Below, piece after piece: positions 1 to 8,182 of a stretch of 19,704 nt of DNA. The DNA comes from Bacillota bacterium (GTDB taxonomy: Bacteria > Bacillota > Clostridia > Christensenellales > QAND01), in assembly GCA_019415425.1 (NCBI GenBank), contig DXZF01000254.1, forward strand, positions 1 through 19,704, read 5' to 3'. The notes beneath the pieces were generated by a model. That model saw only the letters and a list, made by a program, of their open reading frames with translations, had not been told where the DNA came from and ran no database searches. Position numbers and translations under genes: made by a program. Numbering within the stretch: position 1 is the first letter of the stretch; each line of letters opens with the position of its first letter.

Positions 1-15
1 TCTTACCAGTATACA

Positions 16-141
16 ATGGAGGTGAACACAGTGGACGGAGGCGATCCTAGATGTATCGTCGATGACGGGGGACCCGGTCGACATTCGATACGCATCACAT
101 TCCAGCTAGACGGCCGCTGTGCGCGCCGATTCCCCTTGTAA
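16..141 (+). CDS. possible 41-codon leader ORF or tail of an upstream gene
   Basis: This is an open frame from the ATG at 16 to the TAA at 139-141. A GTG at 31 in the same frame sits 6 nt after a good Shine-Dalgarno (GGAGGTG, 19-25 region), so a 36-residue peptide from GTG is the better-supported start. The same frame is also open back to base 1, so it could instead be the end of a gene cut by the window edge. It uses codons that are uncommon in the neighbouring genes (AGA, ATA, CGA, CTA), which argues against a normal gene. It overlaps the RNA helices of the mgtE leader, so if translated it could influence them. I recognise no family. Coding status is uncertain. Confidence 0.25.
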   Translation: MEVNTVDGGDPRCIVDDGGPGRHSIRITFQLDGRCARRFPL

Positions 142-240
142 GGCCTGGTTGCAGACTGTCAGCGGGGCTCCGGATGGCTGTGTGATGCGTCTGTCGTCTC
201 GTTCCCTTGTTGGCCCGAAGTGATTCGGGTGTTTTTTGCT
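30..240 (+). promoter_or_regulatory. structured 5' leader of mgtE, possible riboswitch or attenuator
   Basis: Two mutually exclusive helices are visible. Bases 50-58 can pair with 86-96 (GATG/CATC plus TATCG/CGATA with a 2-nt bulge). Bases 90-99 (ACGCATCACA) are perfectly complementary to 181-190 (TGTGATGCGT), a 10-bp long-range helix that uses the same 90-96 segment. A smaller internal helix pairs 114-119 with 160-165. An intrinsic terminator follows at 214-237, before the mgtE start. This is the layout of a transcription-attenuating leader. The M-box motifs expected for a Mg2+ riboswitch (GGTGAGGCTCC and its partners) are not present, so I leave the class open. No antitermination pairing was identified. 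Confidence 0.5.
214..237 (+). terminator. intrinsic terminator hairpin in the mgtE leader (attenuator)
   Basis: The stem is CCCGAA (214-219) with TTCGGG (224-229), loop GTGA, followed by T, G and six T at 232-237. It lies 45 nt before the mgtE start. Either it ends an upstream transcript or it is the expression platform of the leader. The stem is short, 6 bp, but the U-tract is good. Confidence 0.6.
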
Positions 241-281
241 ATGGTCAAATGGCAAAACTGACAAGGAAGAGGTGGAAGAGT

Positions 282-1634
282 ATGGATGAATTGGTCACCA
301 TGGAGCACCTGCTTTCGCTGATGCAACACAACCAGTGGGCACAGCTGAAAGCAACTTTGTGCCAGTACAACCCAGTGGATATTGCGCATTTGCTCAATGC
401 GTTGGACAATGACAAGATGCTGCTGGCGTTTCGCATTCTGCCCAAGGATATTTCTGCCGATGTGTTTTCCTATATGGACAGCGATCAGCAGGCACATATC
501 GTGGAGACGATCTCCAACCGCGAGATTCGCTCGCTGATGGATGAATTGTTTTTGGACGATGCGGTCGATTTCCTCGAGGAGGTACCCGCCAACGTCGTCA
601 CGCGCGTGCTGCAGAACACCGACGAGCAGACGCGCCAGATGATCAACCAATTTCTCAAGTACCCAGAGAACAGCGCAGGTTCGTTGATGACCATCGAGTT
701 TGTGGCGTTTCGGGTCAACTGGACCGTCAAACAGTGCATGGAGCATCTCAAAAAGACGGCGCTGGACAAGGAGACGATCTACACCTGTTACGTCGTCAAT
801 CAGACGCGCAACCTGTTGGGGATCGTGGCGCTGCGCCAGCTGATCTTGGCAGATGACGACTGCCCGATTGCGGACCTGATGAACGAGCACGTCATCAGCG
901 TGCAGACGCTGGACGACCAGGAAGTCGTGGCGGATATGGTGCGAAAGTACGACCTGATCGCCATGCCGGTGGTGGACACCGAAGAGCGGCTGGTCGGCAT
1001 CATCACGGTGGACGATATCGTGGACGTCATCGAGGAGGAGAACACGGAGGACTTTGAAAAGATGGCCGCCATGTTGCCCTCGGACGACACGTACATGAAG
1101 ACTTCGCCGTGGCAACTGGCCAAAAACCGCATTCCGTGGCTGTTGATTTTGATGATTTCCGCCACGTTTACCGGGATGATCATTCAGAATTACAATGAAA
1201 TTCTCTCCTCCGTGGTCATTTTGGCGTCGTTTATCCCCATGCTGATGGACACGGGCGGAAACTGCGGTTCACAGACTTCGACCATGATTATCCGCGGCAT
1301 GGCGCTCGGAGAGGTGGAATTTCGGGATATCTTTCGTGTACAATGGAAGGAGTTGCAGGTGAGCGTGATCGTGGGCGTGGTGCTCGCGGCGGTGAACTTC
1401 CTGCGGCTGATGGTGATTGAAAAGACGGGTGCGCTGCTCGCAGGGGTGGTGTGCGCCACGCTGTTCTGTACGGTGGTCATGGCCAAGTTCATCGGTTGCA
1501 CGCTGCCCATGCTGGCAAAGAAGTGCAAGATGGATCCGGCCATCATGGCGAGCCCCATGATCACCACCATCGTGGACGCCTGTTCCCTGGCCATCTACTT
1601 TTTCTTTGCTACAACGTTCCTGGGCATTGCCTGA
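282..1634 (+). CDS. mgtE: magnesium transporter MgtE
   Basis: This is a 450-residue MgtE-family Mg2+ channel of the cytoplasmic membrane, the usual full length. In order it has the cytosolic N domain (about residues 10-125), two CBS domains (about 134-190 and 197-255, the second with VGIITVDDIVDVIEEE), a connecting helix, and a five-helix pore domain from about residue 285. The family signature is clear: PMLMDTGGNCGSQT followed by R and the acidic GE, and MITTIVDACSLAIYF near the C-terminus with the pore Asp. The family closes its gate when cytosolic Mg2+ binds the N and CBS domains. The ATG at 282 was chosen because AGGTGG lies just upstream; the frame is open to 207, but that would run through the terminator hairpin. 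It is followed after 28 nt by an ABC ATPase, so they are probably one operon. Confidence 0.95.
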   Translation: MDELVTMEHLLSLMQHNQWAQLKATLCQYNPVDIAHLLNALDNDKMLLAFRILPKDISADVFSYMDSDQQAHIVETISNREIRSLMDELFLDDAVDFLEEVPANVVTRVLQNTDEQTRQMINQFLKYPENSAGSLMTIEFVAFRVNWTVKQCMEHLKKTALDKETIYTCYVVNQTRNLLGIVALRQLILADDDCPIADLMNEHVISVQTLDDQEVVADMVRKYDLIAMPVVDTEERLVGIITVDDIVDVIEEENTEDFEKMAAMLPSDDTYMKTSPWQLAKNRIPWLLILMISATFTGMIIQNYNEILSSVVILASFIPMLMDTGGNCGSQTSTMIIRGMALGEVEFRDIFRVQWKELQVSVIVGVVLAAVNFLRLMVIEKTGALLAGVVCATLFCTVVMAKFIGCTLPMLAKKCKMDPAIMASPMITTIVDACSLAIYFFFATTFLGIA

Positions 1635-1662
1635 TAGAGAAGGACGCAAGAGGGGGGCCGCT

Positions 1663-2367
1663 ATGGCTGCATACATCGAATTGCGCGATGTGAAAAAGAC
1701 CTACACCATGGGTGAAGTGCAGATTGAGGCGCTCAGCGGTGTCGATTTTAACGTGGAAAAGGGCGAATTTGTCGTGGTGGTCGGGCCCAGCGGTGCGGGC
1801 AAGAGCACGGTGCTGAATCTGCTGGGCGGGATGGATACGCCCACCAGCGGGCAGATCCTTGTGGACGGCAAGCAGATCAGCAACTTCAATACCAAAGAGC
1901 TGACCATGTACCGGCGGCACGATGTGGGGTTCGTCTTTCAGTTTTACAACCTCGTACAGAATCTGACGGCGCTGGAAAACGTGGAGCTGGCCACGCAGAT
2001 CTGCCCCCATCCGTTTGAACCCCGCGAAGTGCTCGAACAGGTGGGCCTTGAGGACCGCATGAAAAATTTTCCCGCCCAGCTCTCGGGCGGCGAACAACAG
2101 CGCGTGGCCATCGCCCGGGCGCTGGCCAAGAATCCCAAGCTGCTGTTGTGCGATGAACCGACCGGCGCGCTGGACTCGGCCACCGGGCGCAACATCATGG
2201 GCCTGCTGCAGCGCACGTGCAAGCAGTGGGAGATGACGGTGATCGTCATTACGCACAACCAGAGCATCGTGCCGATGGGCGATCGCGTGATCCGCATCAA
2301 GAACGGCCGTGTGGAGAGCATGGAATGCAATGCGCATCCGCTGCCCAGTGAGGAGCTGGAATGGTGA
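1663..2367 (+). CDS. ABC transporter ATP-binding protein (MacB/LolD type)
   Basis: A 234-residue cytosolic ATPase that powers the FtsX-type permease encoded immediately downstream. Walker A is GPSGAGKST (from residue 41), the signature motif is LSGGEQQR (from about residue 140), Walker B with the catalytic Glu is [12 protein letters not shown] (about 159-170), and the switch histidine is in VITHN. The GALDS segment and the length match the LolD/MacB/YknY subfamily, whose members drive mechanotransmission or lipoprotein, peptide or antibiotic export rather than nutrient import. The ATG at 1663 has AGGGGGG just upstream; the frame continues open to 1606 inside mgtE but lacks a ribosome site there. 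The stop overlaps the permease start. Substrate unknown. Confidence 0.93.
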   Translation: MAAYIELRDVKKTYTMGEVQIEALSGVDFNVEKGEFVVVVGPSGAGKSTVLNLLGGMDTPTSGQILVDGKQISNFNTKELTMYRRHDVGFVFQFYNLVQNLTALENVELATQICPHPFEPREVLEQVGLEDRMKNFPAQLSGGEQQRVAIARALAKNPKLLLCDEPTGALDSATGRNIMGLLQRTCKQWEMTVIVITHNQSIVPMGDRVIRIKNGRVESMECNAHPLPSEELEW

Positions 2368-5300
2368 TGCACAAGCGCGCGCTCTACAAGGATACCCTGC
2401 GGGAGATCCGCCATACCATGGGACGGTTTTTGTCCATCATGTGCATCGCTGCGCTGGGCACTTCGTTCTATGCGGGCATCCAGTCTACCGCCCCGGATCT
2501 GCGCAAGACGGGCGACGTGTACCTGGATGAGACCAATACCATGGATATCCAGCTGCTCTCCACCGTGGGGTTTGAACAGGAAGACCTCGACGCCATCCAG
2601 CAGACCGATGGCGTTTTGGCTATCTCGCCGACGCACAGCATCGACGTTTTGGCGGACATGGGCGAGGAAAACGTCGTGATGAAGGTCATGGCGTTGCCAC
2701 AATCGTACCAGGGGCAGACGCCCATGAACCAGATTGTGCTGGTGGAGGGCCGCATGCCCGAAAACGACAACGAGTGCGTGCTGGAGGACGCGCATTTTCC
2801 CGAGATCCAGCTCGGGGATACCATCCCGCTCACCTCCGGGACCGATGATCCGCTCTCCGATTCGCTGCACGCCGACGAGGTGACGGTGGTCGGCCGCGTG
2901 CAGTCGCCGCTGTACATGGCGCTGCAGCGTGGCACCAGTACGCTGGGCAGCGGCACGGTGCACGGATACATGCTGGTGCCCGATGCGCTGTTCAATCTCG
3001 AGGTATACACCAATGTATACGTCACCGTAGAGGGCGCCAGGGAGATGGACCCGTTTACGGCGGAGTACGATGCGCTGATCGATCCGCTGGTGGATACGCT
3101 GGAAGCGCTGGGCGAATCGCGCAGCGAAACGTGGTACGCACAGACCGTGCAGGAAGCCAACGATGCGCTGGCCGAACAGCAGCAGGCGTATGACGACGCG
3201 GTGAAAGAGGCCAACCGCCAATTCGACAGCGCGCAACGGCAGATCGACGATGGCCTGGCCCAGATTGTGAGCGGCCGTCAGGCGCTCGACGACGCGCAGG
3301 CGGAGTTGGACGCGCAAAGGCAGGCGGCGCAGGCGCAGCTTGCCCAGGCGGAACAGCAGCTGCAGCAGGGAGAGGCGGCCTATGCGCAGGCGCAGGCAGA
3401 GTACGAGGCCATCGCTTCCCAGTTGCCGCCGGAACAGGCGGAGCAGTTGCGTGCGCAACTGGAGGAACAGCGCCAGACGCTGGAGGCGTCAAGGGCACAA
3501 TTCGAAGCCCAGAAAGCGCAGACCGAGAGCCGGCTCGCTGCGGGGCAGGCGCAGATCGATCAGACGCGCAGTACCCTGCAAGACAGTGAGCAGGAACTCA
3601 GCGACGCGCAAAAGACGCTCGACCAGTCCAAACGGGATGCGCAGGCGGAATTTGATGAGGCCGAACAGCAACTCCAAGACGCCAGGGCGGAGATTGCAGA
3701 CATTCCACATCCGCAATGGTATGTGCTGGATCTGGATATGAACGAGGGGTTTGTGGAGTACACGCAGACGGCGGACCGCATGGAGGCGATCGGCCGCGTG
3801 TTTCCGGCGTTCTTCTTCCTCATTGCAGCGCTGGTGTGCCTGACCACCATGACGCGCATGGTGGATGAACAGCGTGGCAACATGGGCACGCTCAAGGCAC
3901 TGGGGTATCATCGCAGAGACATTGCGATGAAATATCTGCTGTACGCGCTTTCGGCCAGCGTCGTGGGCGGCGTGGTGGGCGTACTGATCGGCTTGCAGCT
4001 GTTCCCGCGCGTGATCTTCAATGCCTACGGCATTCTGTTCAGCATGCCGGGGCCGGTGATCATCTTCCATACCGCAAATGCGGTCATCTCCATCGTATTG
4101 GCGGTGGGTGTGACGGTGCTGGCCACCCTTGCGGCCTGCTATTCACAGCTGCACGATACGCCGGCGACGCTCATGCGTCCCTTTGCCCCCAAGGCCGGGA
4201 AACTGATTCTGCTCGAGCGCATCGGCTGGCTGTGGAAGCGACTGAACTTTTCCAGCAAGGTGACGGCGCGCAACCTGTTCCGCTACAAGAAACGGCTGTT
4301 TATGACGCTGATCGGTGTGGCAGGGTCCACGGCGCTGTTGCTCACAGGGTATGGAATCAAGGACAGCATCAATATCCTGACGGATTTGCAGTATGGAAAT
4401 CTATATCATTACCAGGTGAGCGTGGGCACGGAAAGCGACCTTGCCCAGGAGGAATTTGACGCCGTGCAGCAACAGGTGCAGGCATGCGACGGCGTAGAGC
4501 AGGCGGTGCCGCTGTACAGCAAGAGCATGGATTTCACCAAGGAAGGGGAAGAGCGGGTGCAATCCGCCACGCTGTCCATCTTCGCCGACGACGAGACGCT
4601 ATCCTCCATCATCACATTGCGCACCCGCCGCGGGCACGATCCCATTGAACTGCAGCAGCAGGGCGCTGTGATCACGGAAAAACTTGCCAAACAGCTGGAT
4701 GTAGAGGTGGGCGATACCATTGTGCTGCGCGACGGCACGCAGCGCATCCCCTTTACGGTGACGGGCATTACGGAACACTACCTGATGCACTATGTATACG
4801 TCAGCCAGTCGGCGTATGAGCAGGCCGCGGGCACATTGCCGGCCGACAACGCCCTGTATCTGGTCACCAACGGCCAGGTGGACGAGGAGACGCTGTGCAA
4901 CGAGGTGTTGCAGGTGGAAAACATCACCCAGGTAACGCCGGTTTCCGAGACCGCCAAGATGCTGGATCGCACCATTTCCAGCATGGACAGCGTGATCTGG
5001 GTGCTGATCGTCTCAGCCGGAGCACTGGCCTTTGTGGTCATGTACAATCTGACCAATATCAACATCGGCGAGCGCACGCGGGAGATCGCCACGCTCAAGG
5101 TGCTGGGCTTTACGCGGCGGGAAGTGGCTGCGTATGTATTCCGCGAAAATGTGCTGCTCACGCTGCTGGGCATTCTGGTGGGCTTTGTGCTGGGCATTGG
5201 GCTGCACCGATTTGTCATGGCGACGGTGGAGGTGGACATGATGATGTTTGGCCGTGAGATCAAGGCGGCCAGCTATCTGATCGCATCGGCCATGACGTTT

Positions 5301-5384
5301 GCCTTTGCCATGCTGGTCAACCTGGCCATGCTGCCAAAACTCAAGAAGATCGATATGGTGGAGTCGCTCAAAACCGTAGAATAG
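2361..5384 (+). CDS. FtsX-family ABC transporter permease with long extracytoplasmic coiled coil
   Basis: A 1007-residue membrane permease partnering the preceding ATPase; starts overlap its stop (ATGGTGATG, so ATG 2361 or 2367; AGGAG at 2351-2355 favours 2361). An N-terminal membrane helix (about residues 20-40) is followed by an extracytoplasmic domain (about 45-255). Next comes a Gln/Ala/Glu-rich coiled coil of about 180 residues (about 263-443, with two long heptad arms separated by a Pro-Pro turn near IASQLPPEQ). The first FtsX core (about 475-605) contains [12 protein letters not shown]; a second extracytoplasmic domain lies at about 670-870; the second FtsX core (about 875-1000) contains [13 protein letters not shown]. 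Duplicated cores with coiled-coil arms are typical of large clostridial FtsX/MacB-like permeases. Such systems usually transmit ATPase motion to envelope partners or export peptides or lipids; which applies here cannot be read from sequence. Confidence 0.9.
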   Translation: MVMHKRALYKDTLREIRHTMGRFLSIMCIAALGTSFYAGIQSTAPDLRKTGDVYLDETNTMDIQLLSTVGFEQEDLDAIQQTDGVLAISPTHSIDVLADMGEENVVMKVMALPQSYQGQTPMNQIVLVEGRMPENDNECVLEDAHFPEIQLGDTIPLTSGTDDPLSDSLHADEVTVVGRVQSPLYMALQRGTSTLGSGTVHGYMLVPDALFNLEVYTNVYVTVEGAREMDPFTAEYDALIDPLVDTLEALGESRSETWYAQTVQEANDALAEQQQAYDDAVKEANRQFDSAQRQIDDGLAQIVSGRQALDDAQAELDAQRQAAQAQLAQAEQQLQQGEAAYAQAQAEYEAIASQLPPEQAEQLRAQLEEQRQTLEASRAQFEAQKAQTESRLAAGQAQIDQTRSTLQDSEQELSDAQKTLDQSKRDAQAEFDEAEQQLQDARAEIADIPHPQWYVLDLDMNEGFVEYTQTADRMEAIGRVFPAFFFLIAALVCLTTMTRMVDEQRGNMGTLKALGYHRRDIAMKYLLYALSASVVGGVVGVLIGLQLFPRVIFNAYGILFSMPGPVIIFHTANAVISIVLAVGVTVLATLAACYSQLHDTPATLMRPFAPKAGKLILLERIGWLWKRLNFSSKVTARNLFRYKKRLFMTLIGVAGSTALLLTGYGIKDSINILTDLQYGNLYHYQVSVGTESDLAQEEFDAVQQQVQACDGVEQAVPLYSKSMDFTKEGEERVQSATLSIFADDETLSSIITLRTRRGHDPIELQQQGAVITEKLAKQLDVEVGDTIVLRDGTQRIPFTVTGITEHYLMHYVYVSQSAYEQAAGTLPADNALYLVTNGQVDEETLCNEVLQVENITQVTPVSETAKMLDRTISSMDSVIWVLIVSAGALAFVVMYNLTNINIGERTREIATLKVLGFTRREVAAYVFRENVLLTLLGILVGFVLGIGLHRFVMATVEVDMMMFGREIKAASYLIASAMTFAFAMLVNLAMLPKLKKIDMVESLKTVE

Positions 5385-5386
5385 CG

Positions 5387-5412
5387 AGAAGGCCGCATGC
5401 GCGGCCTTCTTT
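5387..5412 (+). terminator. intrinsic terminator after the permease gene
   Basis: A perfect 10-bp stem, AGAAGGCCGC (5387-5396) with GCGGCCTTCT (5401-5410), has a 4-nt loop and begins 2 nt after the stop. The T-tract is short, so termination may be partial. Confidence 0.7.
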
Positions 5413-5439
5413 GATGCAAAAGGAGGGGCACGGACAAAG

Positions 5440-6450
5440 ATGCATACGGTGCTGGTCACGGGCGGGGCCGGTTTTATCGGGTCGCACTTCCTGCACGTGT
5501 TGCAGCAGTGCGACGAGGTGACGCGCTATATCAACTGCGATGCGTTGACGTACGCAGGGCGTCGGGAGCGCGTTGCCGCGTTGGAAACGGACCCCCGCTA
5601 TCGGTTTGTACAGGCAGATGTGTGCGATCTGCAGGCGATGCAATCCCTCTTTGCGCGATATGATATCGATATGGTGGTGCACTTTGCGGCGCAGAGCCAT
5701 GTCGACCGGTCCATCGCCGATCCACAGGCGTTTGTGCGCACCAATGTGATGGGAACGGCCACTTTGCTGGAGGCGACCCGACGCGCGTGGGCAGAGGGGC
5801 CGCATGGGTATCGGCAGGGCGTGCGGTTTTTGCATATCTCCACCGACGAGGTCTACGGCAGCCTGCAGACGGGGCGGTTCACAGAGAACAGCCCGCTGGC
5901 GCCCAGGAACCCGTATGCAGCCAGCAAGGCGAGCGCGGAACTGTGGGTGCAGGCCTATCATACCACTTACGGTCTGCCGACGCTGATCGCGCGTTGCTGC
6001 AACCAATTCGGTTCGCACCAACATCCGGAAAAGTTCATTCCGCACATGGTTGCGTGCGCGATGGCAAACAGGCCGTTGCCGGTCTACGGCGACGGCTTGC
6101 AGGTGCGCGAATGGATGGCGGTGGACGAAGGGTGCCGGGCATTGCAGACGTTGCTTGCGCGCGGGGCGCTGGGGGAAGTTTACAACGTCGGTTCAGGATG
6201 CGAGCGCACCAATCTGTGGATGGCGGAACAGATTGTGGATTTTTTACACCAAACGTGGGATGCGTCCATTGACCGCGACTGGATCGCGCATGTGAAAGAC
6301 CGCGCCGGGCACGACCGTCGCTATGCGGTGGATACGTCCAAAATACAGGCGTTGGGCTGGCGGCCGTCCATGGATGCATCGGCCTTTTTGCAGGCGTTGC
6401 AGCAGACCGTACAATGGTACGTGGCGCATCCCAAAGCGCTGGAATACTGA
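5440..6450 (+). CDS. rfbB: NAD-dependent sugar epimerase/dehydratase, dTDP-glucose 4,6-dehydratase-like
   Basis: A 336-residue extended short-chain dehydrogenase, predicted cytosolic. The NAD-binding GxxGxxG is at residues 8-14 (TGGAGFIGSHF). The catalytic Thr-Asp-Glu is in STDEVYGSL (T135, D136, E137), and YxxxK is Y159/K163 in NPYAASKASAE. The C-terminal sugar-nucleotide part keeps PEKFIP, PLPVYGDGLQVREW, NVGSGCERTNL and KDRAGHDRRYAVD, the pattern of RmlB/RfbB, which converts dTDP-glucose to dTDP-4-keto-6-deoxyglucose for rhamnose and other deoxysugars. Differences from typical RmlB are QFGSHQ where NYGPYQ is usual, and REWMAVDEG where RDWLYVEDH is usual. No rmlA, rmlC or rmlD lies in the window, so the exact nucleotide-sugar substrate is an inference. 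AAGGAGG lies 13 nt before the ATG, slightly far. Confidence 0.8.
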   Translation: MHTVLVTGGAGFIGSHFLHVLQQCDEVTRYINCDALTYAGRRERVAALETDPRYRFVQADVCDLQAMQSLFARYDIDMVVHFAAQSHVDRSIADPQAFVRTNVMGTATLLEATRRAWAEGPHGYRQGVRFLHISTDEVYGSLQTGRFTENSPLAPRNPYAASKASAELWVQAYHTTYGLPTLIARCCNQFGSHQHPEKFIPHMVACAMANRPLPVYGDGLQVREWMAVDEGCRALQTLLARGALGEVYNVGSGCERTNLWMAEQIVDFLHQTWDASIDRDWIAHVKDRAGHDRRYAVDTSKIQALGWRPSMDASAFLQALQQTVQWYVAHPKALEY

Positions 6451-6559
6451 AAGCGCAGCAATGGCCCGTCAATGCACGGGGCGGTTTGGTGCCGTTCGTT
6501 TTCGGTATGTGCGATAAGCACGCGTACAGGAGGAAAAGGCCCTGTGCAGCGGGCGTAGA

Positions 6560-6599
6560 AAAAGGCAGTGGGAAGCACAGAGGCTTCCCACTGCCTTTT
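6560..6599. terminator. bidirectional terminator between the dehydratase and alcohol dehydrogenase genes
   Basis: A 17-bp perfect stem (6560-6576 with 6583-6599) has a 6-nt loop. The arms start AAAAGGCAGTGGG and end in TTTT. On the minus strand the tail is five T, on the plus strand four. It serves both convergent genes; the minus-strand gene stops 11 nt away. Confidence 0.9.
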
Positions 6600-6609
6600 G
6601 GGTATCGCC

Positions 6610-7791
6610 TTATTTGATGGCCAGTTTGTAGATCTCCACGATGTCTTCTTTGGACAACTTCTTGAAGTTGCCGAGCAGACCGCCCTTGAGCGCCGCAGCC
6701 TGCTCCGCCATGTGCTCGATCTTGTCGGTCGGCAAGTTGGCTTCGGCAAAGCTGGTAGGCATGTTGAGCGACTTGAAGAACGCCTCGGTGCGGTTGATGC
6801 CCTCGATCGCCGTGCGCTCCGGATCCGCGGGATCGTACTCCACGCCGAACACTTCGGTCGCATAGCGGACAAAGCGCGGGATGTCCTGTTTGTACACGTA
6901 GCGCATCCACGCCGGCGTCATGATGGACAGCGTCGCGCCGTGCGCCGTGTCGTACAGCGCGCTGATCTCGTGGCCCATGCCGTGGCTGGACCAATCCTGC
7001 ACGCGGCCCACACCCATGGTGTCGTTGTGGGCGATGGTGCCGATCCACATGATCTCAGCGCGGTTCTCGTAGTTGGTGGGATCCGCCAGCACTTTAGGAC
7101 CAAAGTTGAGCAGGGCGCGCATGGTCGCCTCGCACAGGTAATCCATGGAGCCGATGCGCGTTTCGGGCACAAAGTAGCGCTCCACGATGTGGACGTACAT
7201 ATCCGTCACGCCGCAAGCAGTCAGGTACGGCGGCAACGTATAGGTCAATTCCGGGTTCATGATGGTCAGCGAAGAACGGACAAACGGCGCGCCACAGGAG
7301 TTCTTGATCAAGAGCTCTTCATTGGTGATGACCGAGCCCTTGCTGGACTCGCTGCCGGTAGCGGGATAGGTGAGGATGACGGCCAGCGGCATGGCTTCGG
7401 TCGGCACGGCTTTGCCGCTGTACAGATCCCACACGTCGCCATCGTACTTCATGCCAAACGCGATGGCTTTGGTGGAGTCGATGGTGCTGCCGCCGCCGAT
7501 GGCGAGCAGGAAGTCGACGTTTTCCTTTTTGCACAGCGCAATGCCCTCCCGCACCAGCGATACGCGCGGGTTGGGCTGAACGCCGCCCAGCTCCACGACC
7601 TTGAGGCCTGCATCGGTCAGGTATTTTTTGACGTTTTCCAGCAATCCGGTGTCGTAGAGGAACTTGCCGCTGTCATGATGCACCAGCACGGTGTGCGCGC
7701 CCAGCTTTTTGAGCTCCTCACCGATGCACTTTTCGCTGTCTTTACCGAAAATAAAATCGGTGTACAGGCACTGTCTGAAATCTTGCAACAT
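6610..7791 (-). CDS. iron-containing alcohol dehydrogenase, butanol dehydrogenase/YqhD type
   Basis: A 393-residue group III (metal-dependent) alcohol dehydrogenase of normal length, acting in the cytosol to interconvert aldehydes and alcohols with NAD(P)H, for example butyraldehyde to butanol in fermenting clostridia. The dinucleotide-binding GGGS is at residues 99-102 (AIGGGSTIDSTKAI). The four metal ligands are all present: D197 and H201 (GVTDMYVHIVE), H270 (SSHGMGHE) and H284 (YDTAHGAT), with the same spacing as E. coli YqhD. The ATG at 7791 is preceded by AAAGGA with 9 nt spacing. The gene stands alone, with its own promoter about 270 nt upstream and a hairpin-rich leader, and ends at a strong terminator. 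Substrate and cofactor preference are inferred from family only. Confidence 0.92.
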   Translation of the reverse strand: MLQDFRQCLYTDFIFGKDSEKCIGEELKKLGAHTVLVHHDSGKFLYDTGLLENVKKYLTDAGLKVVELGGVQPNPRVSLVREGIALCKKENVDFLLAIGGGSTIDSTKAIAFGMKYDGDVWDLYSGKAVPTEAMPLAVILTYPATGSESSKGSVITNEELLIKNSCGAPFVRSSLTIMNPELTYTLPPYLTACGVTDMYVHIVERYFVPETRIGSMDYLCEATMRALLNFGPKVLADPTNYENRAEIMWIGTIAHNDTMGVGRVQDWSSHGMGHEISALYDTAHGATLSIMTPAWMRYVYKQDIPRFVRYATEVFGVEYDPADPERTAIEGINRTEAFFKSLNMPTSFAEANLPTDKIEHMAEQAAALKGGLLGNFKKLSKEDIVEIYKLAIK

Positions 7792-8063
7792 ACGCGTTCA
7801 TCCTTTCGTTGGAGTTCGCCCGAACTACACATGCCAGAGACCCGATGGATACAAAAAAAGCAAGACCCATGCCCTGCTTTTGGACGCGAAAAGAAGCAGC
7901 AAACGCCCCATGGCGAATCTGCTGGCCTCGTCCCTTTCCAAATGCGGGAGGCATGGACGTTTCCCTCCATACCCATTGGTTGCCTCGCATAGCACAAACC
8001 CTTTAGCGAGCACAACTCGGAACGAACGCAGCGCGTTGGCTGCGTCTCCAAAATGATTTTGAT
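7792..8063 (-). promoter_or_regulatory. long structured 5' leader of the alcohol dehydrogenase gene
   Basis: About 270 nt separate the promoter from the start codon. Read on the minus strand, the transcript forms three clear hairpins. The first is near its 5' end, 8045-8026 (GACGCAGC side pairing with GCTGCGT). The second is at 7924-7897 (CAGCAGA/TTTGCTG enclosing CGCC/GGCG). The third is terminator-like at 7881-7853. No long conserved-looking reading frame fills the gap. I see no T-box (AGGGTGG), SAM, TPP, FMN, glycine or cobalamin motif. The arrangement suggests transcription attenuation by an unrecognised signal, or simply a long untranslated leader. Confidence 0.45.
7853..7881 (-). terminator. 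attenuator-like hairpin with U-tract in the alcohol dehydrogenase leader
   Basis: On the minus strand, AAAAGCA (7881-7875) pairs with TGCTTTT (7862-7856), extended inward by G-T, G-C and G-T pairs, with a 6-nt loop. The run of T continues to 7853, giving seven T in all. It lies 61 nt before the start codon, between promoter and gene. Confidence 0.55.
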
Positions 8064-8069
8064 AGCTTA

Positions 8070-8097
8070 AATATATACAAAATGCATGAAATGTCAA
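8070..8097 (-). promoter_or_regulatory. sigma-A-type promoter for the alcohol dehydrogenase gene
   Basis: The -35 TTGACA (8097-8092) is perfect and the -10 is TATATT (8075-8070), with 16-nt spacing, in a locally AT-rich stretch unlike its GC-rich surroundings. The predicted start of transcription is near 8063. Confidence 0.7.
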
Positions 8098-8182
8098 ACA
8101 TTGTATATGTTCTATATATGTCGAATTACAAAGCAAAACACAGTAAATGGAATGATTTCATATTGAAAACAGAATCGGACGA

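Noticed and set aside
1..240. M-box (ykoK) Mg2+ riboswitch upstream of mgtE
   Set aside because: It is the expected class for this gene, but GGTGAGGCTCC, GCTGCTGCC and the other conserved M-box segments are absent; left as an unclassified leader.
207..281. Longer MgtE N-terminus from 207 or 249
   Set aside because: The 207 start would translate through the terminator hairpin. The MgtE family begins near the ATG at 282, which has the better ribosome site.
6568..7992. Long plus-strand open frame of 474 codons
   Set aside because: It lies antisense to the clearly identified alcohol dehydrogenase and is His/Val/Arg-rich shadow sequence with no start context.
7792..8063. T-box or known metabolite riboswitch in the alcohol dehydrogenase leader
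   Set aside because: No T-box AGGGTGG-type sequence and no consensus of SAM, TPP, FMN, lysine, glycine or cobalamin elements was seen.
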